Positions 1 to 11,812 of a DNA stretch of 64,000 bases are shown here, in pieces. The stretch's first letter is position 1. The number at the start of each line of letters is the position of its first letter. Position numbers and translations under genes: made by a program. The stretch comes from Panicum virgatum (lineage: Eukaryota; Streptophyta; Magnoliopsida; Poales; Poaceae): NCBI RefSeq assembly GCF_016808335.1, contig NC_053138.1:13013900-13077899 (forward strand), written 5' to 3'. The notes beneath the pieces are model-generated. The model saw nothing but the letters and a program-made list of their open reading frames with translations. It was not told the DNA's origin and searched no databases.

Positions 1-758
1 GCCTCCAGCTATCAGATTTGCTTGCTGTTCTACGCTCCAAGCAAGGGGAATATGCTTTCCCCGTTTTGCCCAAACATTACTAGTTGCTGAAAAAAATTTC
101 TCTCCTTATCTGTGTAACAGATCGAGTAGAGTTGAGCTACCTACGTGACTGGCTTTTTGCAATGGATGTCACCTTGGATTGCAAATAATGCAAGGTCACA
201 CTCGTCCCTATTTTAGGGCATGTACTGGTTTGCTTTATTTTTTTTGCGTCTGAAATGACAAGCTCTATCTGTTTTATGCTGTGCTTGGAAAGGGGAAGAA
301 AAGAGGAATCTCTACCAAAGTTGAGCAGAGTAGTTCGGGATAGAGATCCATCTACGGTTTCCTTTTTCTTTCCTTTTTCTATTTGAGTTGTACTTCGCTT
401 GATTCTGGCAGCAGAAGAAAACGAGTCCAAGTCCCAAACACAATGCGCACCAGGCCAGTGCAAGCAGCCAGTGACGCATAAAAAAAACGAACGGAGCTCG
501 AATGCGAGATTATCACTAGCAGAAAACGAGAAAAAGAAGATTCAAACCCCGAACGGACCACAAAGAAAAAAAAGGAAAACATTATAGATTTGACATCTTT
601 TTAGGACAGCGTTACAGATTTGACTTCGTAGAGCAAAGCAAATCGACGGGAACGAGTAGAACATGTACGAGCTGCAGGGCAAAAGGATTTTGTAGGTTTT
701 CTTTTTGTATGGCCACTGAACAAGCCACGTCGTACGTGCTCCTGCACGCTCGATCACT
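1..758. other. intergenic DNA, no gene seen
   Basis: AT-rich plant intergenic sequence. The open frames are short, overlap on both strands and show no recognisable domain. I see no RNA gene or element end here. Confidence 0.5.
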
Positions 759-901
759 GGGGACCTCTTTGGAGGGCTAGCTCCGGTTTCTGCACTGTTC
801 ATCTACTGTTGACTACTATTTACTGGAGCGGGGGAGTCAAACTACAGTGTCTCGAACAGTGCGAAACAGTGCCAAGGAGCCGGAGCCCTCCAAAGGGGGC
901 C
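759..901. mobile_element. MITE-like inverted repeat
   Basis: The left arm (from ggggacctctttggaggg) and the reverse complement of the right arm (from ggccccctttggagggctcc) match over roughly 40 bases with a few differences, enclosing a short spacer. The size (143 bp) and terminal inverted repeats suit a non-autonomous DNA transposon. I could not identify a convincing target site duplication, so the superfamily is left open. Confidence 0.45.
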
Positions 902-1573
902 TATTACTCACTCCTTGCTCACTGCCTCACTTGCTACTTTTCTTCTTCTAAGTGCAGGTCATGTCCCATCCCATTAAAATTTAGAGGATAATTAAATTCC
1001 TAGATTATAAAATTGGTGCTTTTGAATTTAATTATCTATAGAGCAAGATGAGGACACGAGGTGAGAAGCTGGGTATGTGAATGATATATAGCCAAATAGG
1101 GATGATGATTTTCACTAAAATACCATGCATGGATATGTCTGTCCTTTTTGGAGTCAACCGCCCGCTAAAAGCTACATAGACTGTGTAATTGATGCAATAT
1201 AGGTTTGTGGATTGTAAATTCTAGATCAAACTTAATCTAAAAAAATACTAGATCAAACACTAGGTGTGTTTGGTAAGTTGGATTTGATGATCTTGTTAGG
1301 GTATATCGTTATGTGCTGTTACTAGGGTATATTGTGTTAAGAAAAGAAAAACTAGATAAGAGGCTAGAGCGGGTATAAGGGACAGATATGGCCATTGAAG
1401 AAATAAACAGAACACCAATGGTTGGTATAAGCTACCTAGCAAAGGACAAGCCATGGGATGAATGTGCCTAGAGCGGTTTGATTGTCAAGATCAGGCTACC
1501 AGGCCTGTTCATCCCATCTAGCGATCCTCCACTTGTACTTCTCATCAATCCTCCACATGCTGTGCTACTTATG
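902..1573. other. intergenic DNA, no gene seen
   Basis: AT-rich sequence without a supported coding region. A phrase near 1262 (ggtgtgtttggtaag) resembles ends of grass MITEs but no partner end was found. Confidence 0.4.
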
Positions 1574-1750
1574 GGCCGTCTGGCATAGCTTATACCAAAA
1601 CAACTTCATCAGAAACAAAAAACAAAAAAAATTGGCTTCGTCTAGCTTCTAATTTTTTTAGCATGAGCATATAAAATGAATTCACATTATAATGTCTCGA
1701 TTTACATTAAATAGGTGAAATCGAAGAAAAATAAACCATGCCAAATGGCC
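1574..1750. mobile_element. MITE-like element
   Basis: The left end ggccgtctggcatagcttat and the reverse complement of the right end, ggccatttggcatggtttat, match at 16 of 20 positions. The interior is AT-rich and non-coding. Length about 177 bp. No clear target duplication could be read. It lies 27 bases left of element E1. Confidence 0.5.
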
Positions 1751-1777
1751 AGACAACCATAAATTATACCGGGTCAT

Positions 1778-2187
1778 TGTCAGACCCGAGGCAGCAGGAC
1801 TGCTCACGGGCGTGAAATATTCTAGAGTCTGCATGGGTACGCCATACTTCTACTGTAACTACTCGTACAGTAGTAGAATTATCCTAAGTACAAGGAAACT
1901 ACCCGACCCACTCGGAGTAGGGCTCTAAATGTACTCGGCTAGGACTTTCCATATAACTCTGTTCCCTCAGACTATATAAGGGCGGACGGGGACCCCTCCA
2001 AAACATCGAACAATATCAGAGGGAATACAAACCACCATACAGGACGTAGGATATTACGCTCCGGCGGCCCGAACCTGTCTAAATCCTTGTGTTCCTTGCA
2101 CCATTGCGTCCTGATCTTGGCGAGTCCCTACTCATAACCACTCTCCTCGGGATACCCCTCGGAGAACTCGACGGTAAAACTCCGACA
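1778..2187 (+). repeat. 5' LTR of E1
   Basis: A 410-bp LTR starting tgtcagacccgag and ending ctccgaca. A TATA box (tatataag, about 1973-1980) lies in it, followed by the transcript-start side of the LTR. The 3' partner is 29243-29660. Confidence 0.93.
1973..1980 (+). promoter_or_regulatory. TATA box of E1 5' LTR
   Basis: The motif tatataag in a G-rich downstream context, at the same place in both E1 LTRs (second copy about 29446-29453). It would start the genomic RNA of E1 if active. Confidence 0.6.
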
Positions 2188-2189
2188 GC

Positions 2190-2207
2190 TGGCGCCCACC
2201 GTGGGGC
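2190..2207 (+). other. primer binding site of E1
   Basis: Two bases after the 5' LTR the sequence begins TGGCGCCCACCGTGG, the expected TGG start of a tRNA 3'-end complement. E2 has the same 2-base spacer before its own TGG-starting site. Confidence 0.75.
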
Positions 2208-2236
2208 CTCTCGCCAAAGATCATCAGAAGAATTCG

Positions 2237-4340
2237 ATGGCATCCTTCGCCTTCGGCTTTCCGGCGATCGACGCCGGAACCTCCTTCATCTTCGGATCAT
2301 GGGTCTGCGTTGCCAACGGATCAGGAGGCTTCTCTAGCCATCTTATCAACCCCACAAATACGAGGGCTCCCCAGCAAGAACAATTCGACGGAACCACTTC
2401 CGCCGAGATCCTTCTTCCCGGAATCGCCAAGGAAATCAAGAACTTGTCCTTGTCGGACTCGACACCTACTCATTTTCCTTTCGGACTGAAGAATTCGGCC
2501 ATGTCATATTCAACACTTTCCCGCCAATGGAACTGGACTGGGACTCGGACTCTTCCCCTGTTCGGCTCCTACCCGGACTCAGACGATGACTTCGACTCCA
2601 ACTCAAATTCGCTCAACTGCCAGAATCTGACCATCCTGGCTACAACACAAAGCCGAGTCGTCTTCTGGAAGAACTCCGAATCCGCCAATGACATCAACAA
2701 TGCCCGGCTGGTGGCTTGCCTACGGGACTTACCTTACCAGCCAGGCAGACCTCTTTCTCCAGTCAGAGGAGAAGAGATTGGCGACACTGCTCTGGTCGAT
2801 TACAGCACGACTCACTCGACCCCGGACAGACAGGTGTACGTCTCGCTTCACGGAGAAGAAAGCGCACACGGCTCTCGGGCTGATCGGTACGCCAACGAGA
2901 CTCTGGACCAAATTTCAGACGACGAGCTGTCAGTCAACGCTCCTCAAGACGAGTCCCAACAAGATAAAGAAAGCCGGCGACAACGCAACCACCGCCGCGC
3001 CATTCGCAGAAAGAACGCAACTGCTCGAGCTCAGCGCGCTCCAGCTCCACACGAACCGCGAAACCTGCAGCAAGACCTGGACGAAGCAGCCGACAATGCT
3101 TTCGACAGTCCTCTGATCAACCTGGCCGAGGCAGCTATATTGATGCAAGTCCTGCCGGACACTCCTCGAATTTGTGAAATTCAGTGCTTGACCAGAGATG
3201 CCTTGCGACAGATTGGGAGGCAGAACCCGGCTCCATTTATTTCCCACAACAGCCGGACCCCTGCTAAACAGAAGGGCCACCGGGAAGCGAATCAAGGCAA
3301 CCAATCGTGTGGCCAACCCCGGCCTAGGTATCAAGACGAGAGCTACCATGCTGGTCCTTCAAGAAGTTACGGCCGCTATCCTAATGACGCACGGGACTTC
3401 ATCAACGCCAAACGTCATGGACGGTTTGCGGATGAAACTGACCGATTCCCGGCCTTTAGCCAGAATATAAATTACGCCGAGTACCCGACCGGTTTCAACC
3501 CAGTGAACATGCAGAACCTAAAGAAGTACTATGGCAAGCATGATCCTAGACAATGGCTGCGAATCTACTCGACCGCTATCGAAGTAGTAGGAGACACAAA
3601 CTCTACTAAAGTCATATATTTCCCAATGGCTCTGGAATCCGCTCCCTTAACATGGCTCGAGAGCTTAAGACATGACTCGATCCACTCGTGGGAGGGCTTG
3701 AAAAAGATCTTCATCGACAACTTCCAAGGCTCCATTCATCGCCCAGCCACTCGCCATGACTTAAGGTTGTGCAAACAGGAGCGAGGCGAAGCCCTGAGAT
3801 CATACATAAATAGATTTTTTGACACCCGAGCTACCATTGCCAACATAGCAGATGACGATGTGATCGACTACTGGCCTCGCCGCACATTAACTGTACCGAG
3901 ACTTCAGAAGAAACAGACCTCGCTCGGTTGTAGCATTGCGGGATATGATGCTCGCATGGGCCGACCATGAAGAACAAGAACGCGACCGCTTCCCCCGCCG
4001 CGAGGATAACAATCAGAAACGTAACGGAGACTCGCGATCGGATAAAAGCCAACGCAACTTCGACTAGAAGCGAAAGCCGGAGGCTACAGTGGCCACAATG
4101 GAACGGGGACAAAAAGGCAAGAAGGTAAATCAACAGGACGATTTCCAAAAACTACTCAAAAGACCTTGCCCTTTGCACCCTATAGGAAAGCACATGATCC
4201 TCGAATGCGCCAACCTTAGCAAGTCTCTCCAACAACGTCAATTGGATGAAGACAAAAAGAAGAAAGATAAACAAGATGATGAAGATGGCGACAAAGAGGA
4301 ACCATGGGATTCCAGTAACCCGCCAATAGGGTCAACATGA
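2237..4340 (+). pseudogene. E1 gag (broken by a frameshift and a stop)
   Basis: Gag forms the virus-like particle and binds the element RNA. The ATG at 2237 is chosen because E2's gag-like protein starts at the equivalent point, with a shared N-terminal signature (FGSW, then GGFSSHL). The retrotransposon gag domain is recognisable at about 3470-3880 (key words YYGKHDP, LTWLESL, LRSYINRFF). After about 3885 the frame is lost to a shift and the ORF ends at 3970. A downstream frame (4089-4340) restores gag-like sequence with a CCHC-like knuckle, CPLHPIGKHMILEC, followed by a Lys/Asp-rich tail. A stop (tag, about 4066) also lies between. Not functional as written. Confidence 0.85.
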
Positions 4341-4359
4341 TCTACGGAGGAGATTCTTC

Positions 4360-5143
4360 CTTCAACAAGAGAAACCAAAAACTGGTCTGGCGTGAAATAC
4401 TGAAGATGGAACCAGTCGTCTAGAAGCCACTAAAGCACAGTAAAACATCCATAACCTTCTCAAGGGAAGATCAATGGACCAGCTTCTCCAAACCTGGAAA
4501 ATTCCCACTCGTCCTAGACCCAGTAGTAGCAGGTTCCATCCTCACTCGGGTACTAATCGACGGAGGCAGTGGCCTAAACCTCATTTTCATGAGTACAATC
4601 ACCAAGATGGGACTCGACATATCCGACAAATTGAAACCAAGCAAAGCACCCTTCTACGGCATTGTCCTAGGAAATGCTTCTTCCCCAGTTGGGACTGTGG
4701 TGCTCCCAGTCACTTTCGGTACACCAGACAATTACCGAACGGAACTCATCAAGTTTGAAGTAGCAGACTTCGAGTCCTCATATCATGCCATTCTCGGACG
4801 GCCAGCCTTGGCCAAATTCATGGCAGTCCCCCACTACGTCTACCTTCTGCTGAAGATGTCAGGAAAAACAGGAGTCCTCACCTTCCGCGGAGATCTTCAA
4901 AGGTCCTTTGAATGTGAAAAGGAAGCTATAACCTACGCTTCCACCAATCGACTCTCGGATACCGCAGGAGAAGTACTAGCAGCAGCCCAGCAGTACTTGG
5001 CATCGGGATCAGAGATCCCTACAAAAAAGACAAACCGCTCTACTCCAAAGCCACCTGACAACATTAGAGTCAAAGCAATTCAGCTGCAAGAAGATGACCC
5101 GTCAAAGACAGCCTTGATCGGGACATGGCTTACTGACAAATAG
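4360..5143 (+). pseudogene. E1 aspartic protease region
   Basis: Retropepsin-like protease that would cut the Gag-Pol precursor. The active-site word LIDGGSGLN lies near 4555-4585, with the second Gly replacing the Thr/Ser of cellular aspartic proteases, as is usual in this Gypsy group. The later words HAILGRPALAKF and VPHYVYL are typical of the same domain. The open frame containing most of it runs 4589-5143 and ends with a stop just before the linker to reverse transcriptase. An upstream stop (about 4423) also breaks the frame. Confidence 0.8.
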
Positions 5144-7264
5144 GAAAGCACGCTCATCAACTTCCTTAGGGCCAACCGCGACGTATTTGCATGGAAACCA
5201 GCTGATATGCCCGGTGTCCCAAAGGAGTTGATCGAGCACTCCCTGAATGTCAACCCTACCACCACCCCAAAGAAGCAAAGGCTATGAAGATTCTGAACAG
5301 AGAAAAGAGAAGCCATCAAAAAAGAACTCGCCAAACTACTCGCAGCTGGCTTCATCAAAGAAGTTTACCACCCTGAGTGGCTGGCAAACCCAGTACTCAT
5401 TCTGAAAAAGAACAACAACGAGTGGGGGATGTGCGTCGACTACACAGACCTAAACAAGCACTGCCCGAAGGATCCCTTCGGACTCTCCCGCATCGACCAA
5501 GTCATCGACTCGACGGCCGGATGCGTACTACTATCCTTCCTAGACTGCTATTCGGGCTATCATCAAATAGCCCTCAAGGAAGAAGACCAGATCAAAATGG
5601 CATTCATCACTCCATTTGGCGCATACGCTTACAAGACCATGTCCTTCGGACTGAAGAACGCTGGGGCGACTTATCAGCGCGCTATACAGTTATGCTTCAC
5701 CAACCAGCTCCATCGCAATGTGGAAGCCTACGACGACGACGTGGTCGTGAAAACAAAGGAATTCGATTCCTTTATCCCCGATCTAGAAGAAACCTTCAAC
5801 AGCTTGCGAAGCTTCAGGTGGAAGTTGAACCCAACTAAATGTGTTTTCGGTGTACCGTCCGGAAAACTACTCGGCTTTATCGTCAGCCACAGAGAAATTG
5901 AAGCAAATCCAGAAAAGATCAACGCCATCATGAACATGGAAGCTCCGACCTCTATCAAAGACATTCAGAAGCTCACCGGATGCATGGCTGCTTTGAACAG
6001 ATTTCTATCGAGACTCGGCGAAAGAGGACTCCCTTACTTCAAACTACTGAAGAAACAAGACAAATTCAAATGGTCCCAAGAAGCAGCCGATGCACTCGAA
6101 GACCCGAAAGAGCACCTCCAATCACCTCCCATCTTAACGGCTCCAATGCCGGGAGAAGAGATGCTCCTTTACATCGCAGCTACCACACACGTTGTCAGCA
6201 CAACAATCGTGGTAGAACGAAAAGAAGAAGGCCACGCCTACGACGTCCAAAGACCAGTTTACTTCATAAGTGAAGTACTTTCTGAATCAAAGGTGAGATA
6301 CCCACCAATTCAGAAACTACTCTATGCAATACTGATCACATCAAGGAAGCTGCGACACTACTTCGACGAGTACAAGATATCAGTCGTCACGGACTTCCCA
6401 CTGGGAGATATTTTACACAACCGAGACGTGACTGGTCGCATCTCAAAGTGGGCATTCGAACTAGGGGCACTTGAGCTGAAATTCACGCCAAGAACAACAA
6501 TCAAGTCCCAGGCTCTAGTCGACTTCCTGGCTGAATGGAGAGAAAATCAAGTACCTACCCCACCATCCATATCAAATCACTGGACCATGTACTTCGATGG
6601 CTCACTGAAATTGGGTGGAGGAGGAGCAGGTGTACTCTTCATCTCTCCAAAAGGCGAGCAATTCAAGTATGTTTTCCAAATTCTCTTCGAAGTATCGAAC
6701 AACGAAGCAGAATATGAAGCTCTCCTACACAGCCTCCAAATGGCCATCTCACTCGGCATCAAGCGACTACTCGTCTACAGAGACTCCCTCCTTGGGGTCC
6801 AACAAGTAAACAAGGAGTGGGACATCAACAAAGAAACCATGGATGCCTACGTTGCAGAAATCAGAAAACTTGAAAACAAGTTTTCGGGATTGGAAATCCA
6901 CCACGTCGTCCGCGACAAAAATGTGGCAGCAGACGTCTTCTCAAAACATGGCTCTGACCGAGCAGAAGTCCCTCCAGGAATCTTCGTCCATGAGCTTCAT
7001 CACACCTCAATCAATATTTCCACCCAAATGGAAGTCGACCCGGTTCCCCAAGAAACCAGTCGAGAGGTAATGATTATCAAAGCTGATTGGCGCACTACGT
7101 TTATCGACTACATCAAGGACAAAGTACTCCCCCCGGGAATCAAAAAAGACGACACAAAAGCAATACGCATCTTGCGTCGCAGCAAGAACTATGTCCTCGT
7201 CGACAACAAACTTTACAAACGAGGTGCAGGATCCGGAATCCTCATGAAATGCATCAGAACATAA
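5144..7264 (+). pseudogene. E1 reverse transcriptase and RNase H
   Basis: Copies element RNA into DNA and removes the RNA strand. Stops at 5141-5143, about 5284 and about 5293 precede a long open frame (5429-7264, 611 aa). Reverse transcriptase words include MCVDYTDLNK, SFLDCYSGYHQI and SFGLKNAGATYQR. The catalytic box, normally Y-V-D-D, reads Y-D-D-D at about 5730, a change at the position just before the two catalytic Asp. The connection domain follows, with KLTGCMAALNRF. RNase H (about 6590-6960) has FDGS, NNEAEYEAL and a YRDS in place of the usual GDSQ. The next stop at 7262-7264 splits it from integrase. Confidence 0.9.
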
Positions 7265-7566
7265 GAAGGAAAAGATATCCTACAAGAAGCTCATGAGGAC
7301 ACATGCGGAAACCACGCAGCTTCACGCACCCTAGTTGGCAAAGTCTTCAGATCAGGATTCTACTGGCCAACAGCATTATCAGACGCAGAACTACTCGTCA
7401 AACGATGTCCAGAATGCCAGTACTTTGCTAAACAAAGTCACTTGCCTGCTCACAACCTAATCACCATACCTCCATCTTGGCCTTTCGCTTGTTGGAGCCT
7501 TGACATGATAGGACCACTACCAACAGCACCCGGAGGTTTCACACATGCATTGGTGGCAGTCGACAA

Positions 7567-8654
7567 ATGTTGTGGGATTTCTAGGGTACCCACAGCCGGG
7601 TGGCGGAACGCACCCGCCTATTCCCAGAGAGGGAGTGCTCGGGGAGGTACGAGGCGATGGGGCTGATCTAGCTCTGAGATAAGCACACAAGAACACACGA
7701 TCTAGAGTGGTTCGAGCCGCCGGAGCGTAATACCCTACGTCCACTGGGAGAAGTTTTGATCTCTGTTGAATCTATCCTCTGCCGGGCCTTGGCTCTCACC
7801 CAGCCTGAGTTTCCTTCTAGCGGGCGCCCCCTTTTATAGACCAAGGGGGCGGATACATAGGGCGTTGGGGCCCCGACAAGTGGGCCCAACGTGACTGCGC
7901 AGCATACTACGCAGAGTATTTAGATGGGTACAATGGTTACGAATCTTTCCTCCGATACGCTCCCACGCCCTGCTAGCGCTACAGTGGTCTTCTCTTGTCC
8001 CGTCACCAAGGTGTCCGTTGGGGGAGCGTAGCTTACGGCGTAGCCTGTGGAGGCTATTATGTAGGCGTCATAATGGGTGAAGCCAAGCCGTCGTATCCAT
8101 CTGTTATGGCAGACTTGGCAGGCGCGGCGTGGGCGGCGCCAGCAGCTCCACTACCTTGGTAATACGCGATCAATAGTGTCCCCTGGTCAAAGTATCGCCT
8201 CGGCTTCTGCTACATTAATGCGGACGTTCCCCTGTCGTAATGAATGCAGTGGTGGGTGAGGCTTAGTATGGAGACCAAGCAGCCTTGTACATGTGTCCGT
8301 GCTTGTAGACACGTGTCGGCTCCGGACCACCCCGAGGCATAGCATCGACTTCTTCCCTTAGCGAGGGGTCCGGTTACCATACTGGGGGTCCGGGACCCCA
8401 TGAGGGGTCCGGGACTTCCGCGGGGTCCGGACCCCTCGGGAGGTCCGGAGCCCCGGCTGTTCGGGCTGCCCGCCTCTTCCGGGACACGCGTCGTTCCCGG
8501 ATCTTTCCCAGTCGTGAGGCAGGTCCGGAACCGTTGCCGAGAGATCAGGACTCCGGACCACAGGGGTCCGGCTGTTTGGTCGTAGTCATGGATAACTACA
8601 AGGCCCTTGCCTAGACATAGCAAGAAGGGGTACCCCATTCCTGGGGTACCGACA
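7567..8654 (-). repeat. 3' LTR of E4
   Basis: A 1088-bp LTR. Read on minus it begins TGTCGGTACCCC at 8654. A TATA box (TCTATAAAAG on minus, about 7831-7840) is present. It carries many ggtccgg/ccggacc words. Confidence 0.92.
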
Positions 8655-8680
8655 GTGGCCCCCGGGCCCACCTTGGGAGA
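8655..8680 (-). other. polypurine tract of E4
   Basis: On minus, a purine-rich stretch (AAGGTGGGCCCGGGGGCCAC) directly abuts the 3' LTR, as expected for the plus-strand primer. The same tract occurs in E3 next to its left LTR (51865-51885). Confidence 0.6.
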
Positions 8681-8928
8681 GGTACGAACCCGCGGGTGGG
8701 GCCACTATCGTGATGTGTTTCTACGCAACTTGATTACGTTGGTGTGCTCATACAAAGAGCGGGTGCTCCGGACCCCTGAGGCCGGTACACCGGTTGCCAG
8801 GTTCAGGCTCTAGAGTGCTCTCCACAGGGCGACGAAGGTGTAGGCTTAGGGTGCGGAACCAAGCTAAGCGGCTACACTGACCTCGGATCGCTCAGGGAGC
8901 AAGCACCACTTCCCGGACCTGGCTCTAG

Positions 8929-9308
8929 GCGACCGTGGCGAGCGGTCTCCGCCGGAGCGGGCCACCGGAGTGGACTTGAGTCGACCGTGGCGAGCGGTCT
9001 CCGCTGGAGCGGGCCACCGGAGTGGACTTGAGTCGACCGTGGCGAGCGGTCTCCGCCGGAGCGGGCCGCCGGAGCGGGCCACCGGAGTGGACTTGAGGCG
9101 ACCGTGGCGAGCGGTCTCCGCCGGAGCGGGCCACCGGAGTGGACTTGAGGCGACCGTGGCGAGCGGTCTCCGCCGGAGCGGGCCACCGGAGTGGACTTGA
9201 GGCGACCGTGGCGAGCGGTCTCCGCCGGAGCGGGCCACCGGAGTGGACTTGAGTCGACCGTGGCGAGCGGTCTCCGCCGGAGCGGGCCACCGGAGTGGAC
9301 TTGAGTCG
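8929..9308. repeat. minisatellite, 52-bp unit, about 7 copies
   Basis: The unit begins cgaccgtggcgagcggtctc and ends agtggacttgagt. Seven near-identical copies lie head to tail; the third carries an extra 15 bp, itself a partial duplication of gagcgggcc. Long open frames here (for example 8864-9367 on minus) are only a by-product of a GC-rich repeat. Confidence 0.9.
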
Positions 9309-10705
9309 TTGCTGACGATCCGATGAAATATACCACCGGATCTGAGTAGTAAGGTGCGAGAAACCAAGCCTTATACTAGAAGGGAGCTCGGGACCTTTAA
9401 AGACAGCAGTTCTCGGATACTAGAGTACTTGTAACAGGGTAGTGGAGTACGTAAACTTAGGGTACATTACCAGGCTAAGCTACGCGGAGCTTCTCTACCC
9501 CAGGATACGGGTACTACTTCTCCGGACCAGGTCCTTAGGGGTCCGAGTTGCCTTCCAGCTTGAAGGGGTGTCCCCACCTGGCCACAAGCCAGCAACTTAT
9601 CTTGAATTGTTAGTAATAATAGGAAGGTTCCGTTTCTGTGGAAAGAATAGATAAACCAAGGCGAATAAATGTAATCAATGGTGGTGCCTAGATAAAACTG
9701 AGAAAGAAAATCTCCTTTATTATTGTGGTTGTCACGGTATACATCAGAGGTCGGGATTACGAGGTCAGACCTCTACCGCTCCGGACCGTAGCTTGCCTGT
9801 TTGTGCGATAGGGCCAGAGGTCGGGTTTACAAGGTCGGACCTTGACCGCTCTGGACTCACACATAGGCGCCACGCTATTACAAAGGAGGAATTTTCTTTC
9901 CCTTAGGAGCAACCTACGGCTGCATGCTATACAGCGTGTCCTTCTCCGGTTGGAAGTGGCACGGCCACTCCTAAATTCTTCATAGTCGTCGGAGGCGAAG
10001 GCGTTCTAGATGTGCCTGAACTGCATCATCCAGTATCACCTCGGGAGCCCGGGGGGCCACTCCTTGCCTAAGAGATGTCATATGCTTAGGTAGCATGAGA
10101 CAAATTCTTTGGCTTTGAATGGGAGAGGCCCCCTGCCGCCGCCGTCGTCTGCCGATGGAAGCCAGACGCCCTTGCGCAGCAGAAGGACCGGTGCGAAGCG
10201 CGGAGAGGTGCGGTCGTTCGCCGGCTTGTCCTTGGTGCTAGCGCCAGGGCCCCCCGCGCCTGGCGGTGGGGCCTTGTCTGCAGCAGCACCAAGCTACGCT
10301 GAGGTGGATCTCCGGTGCTGGCGACGGCAGGACGACACGGCCAACTTCCTCCGGGATGGCCGTCGGCTCCAGGCTCCATGTTGAGAGAAAGCCTTGAACC
10401 GATGCCATGCCGCTGGAGAGGAAGCATGGCCGTTGCTTGAGAGAAAACCTTGAGCCGACACTGGGATGGCACGGGGTGGCACGCAACAGGCGTCGCCCCC
10501 GCGCACCACCGTGCCGGCTCTGAGGCGTTGCAGTGGCGACGCACAGCAGGCGCCGCTGCCGTGCACCATCGCACCGAGGGCGCTGGTGCCACAGCGTAGT
10601 AACATGCGGCGTAGGTGCCACCATGCCACTCTTCATCTTCTTGTTCATCGTTGCAGAGGATGAACACGGCCCCAGGAGCCTGAAGATCCAGCCAGCGCCT
10701 GATCC
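9309..10705 (-). other. E4 internal non-coding region
   Basis: No gag or pol motifs. The part 9690-9900, with its paired phrase (aggtcgggattacgaggtc and aggtcgggtttacaaggtc), is related to E3 at 58150-58300. The remainder to 10705 is the leader side of the element. Minus-strand frames such as 10645-10238 have no recognisable domain. Confidence 0.55.
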
Positions 10706-10723
10706 TCCCCACGGACGGCGCCA
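10706..10723 (-). other. primer binding site of E4
   Basis: On minus, TGGCGCCGTCCGTGGGG starts one base after the 5' LTR. The TGG start and the adjacency fix E4's orientation. Confidence 0.75.
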
Positions 10724-10724
10724 A

Positions 10725-11812
10725 ATATCGTGGGATTTCTAGGGTACCCACAGCCGGGTGGCGGAACGCACCCGCCTATTCCCAGAGAGGGAGTGCTCGG
10801 GGAGGTACGAGGCGATGGGGCTGATCTAGCTCTGAGATAAGCACACAAGAACACACGATCTAGAGTGGTTCGGGCCGCCGGAGCGTAATACCCTACGTCC
10901 ACTGGGAGAAGTTTTGATCTCTGTTGAATCTATCCTCTGCCGGGCCTTGGCTCTCACCCAGCCTGAGTTTCCTTCTAGCGGGCGCCCCCTTTTATAGACC
11001 AAGGGGGCGGATACATAGGGCGTTGGGGCCCCGACAAGTGGGCCCAACGTGACTGCGCAGCATACTACACAGAGTATTTAGATGGGTACAGTGGTTACGA
11101 ATCTTTCCTCCGATACGCTCCCACGCCCTGCTAGCGCTACAGTGGTCTTCTCTTGTCCCGTCACCAAGGTGTCCGTTGGGGGAGCGTAGCTTGCGGCGTA
11201 GCCTGTGGAGGCTATTATGTAGGCGTCATAATGGGTGAAGCCGAGCCGTCGTATCCATCTGTTATGGCAGACTTGGCAGGCGCGGCGTGGGCGGCGCCAG
11301 CAGCTCCACTACCTTGGTAATACGCGATCAATAGTGTCCCCTGGTCAAAGTATCGCCTCGGCTTCTGCTACATTAATGCGGACGTTCCCCTGTCGTAATG
11401 AATGCAGTGGTGGGTGAGGTTTAGTATGGAGACCAAGCAGCCTTGTACATGTGTCCGTGCTTGTAGACACGTGTCGGCTCCGGACCACCCCGAGGCATAG
11501 CGTCGACTTCTTCCCTTAGCGAGGGGTCCGGTTACCATACTGGGGGTCCGGGACCCCATGAGGGGTTCGGGACTTCCGCGGGGTCCGGACCCCTCGGGAG
11601 GTCCGGAGCCCCGGCTGTTCGGGCTGCCCGCCTCTTCCGGGACACGCGTCGTTCCCGGATCTTTCCCAGTCGTGAGGCAGGTCTGGAACCGTTGCCGAGA
11701 GATCAGGACTCCGGACCACAGGGGTCCGGCTGTTTGGTCGTAGTCATGGATAACTACAAGGCCCTTGCCTAGACATAGCAAGAAGGGGTACCCCATTCCT
11801 GGGGTACCGACA
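10725..11812 (-). repeat. 5' LTR of E4
   Basis: A 1088-bp LTR nearly identical to 7567-8654. The TATA box on minus is at about 10989-10998. Confidence 0.92.

Larger units (their letters stand above)
7567..11812 (-). mobile_element. E4: young non-autonomous LTR retrotransposon
   Basis: Two 1088-bp LTRs flank about 2.07 kb with no gag or pol. The duplication is gacaa (7562-7566 and 11813-11817), and removing E4 restores the integrase reading in register. The primer site next to the right LTR and the purine tract next to the left LTR show that it reads on the minus strand. I count about 11 differences between the LTRs (about 1%), so it is the youngest insertion that can be dated here. Its LTR and its 8655-9900 part resemble E3's LTR and non-coding region, so it is probably an internally deleted relative of E3 mobilised in trans. 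Confidence 0.93.

Noticed and set aside
399..991. Small frames in the left intergenic DNA
   Set aside because: Short, low-complexity, without start context or similarity to known families; one overlaps the inverted repeat at 759-901.
8864..9367. Long minus-strand frame with repeated STPVARSGGDRSPRS
   Set aside because: It is the translation of the 52-bp minisatellite; several frames are open at once and no domain is present.
10086..10751. 221-aa minus-strand frame next to the primer site of E4
   Set aside because: No gag motif and several overlapping frames of equal quality; more likely leader sequence.
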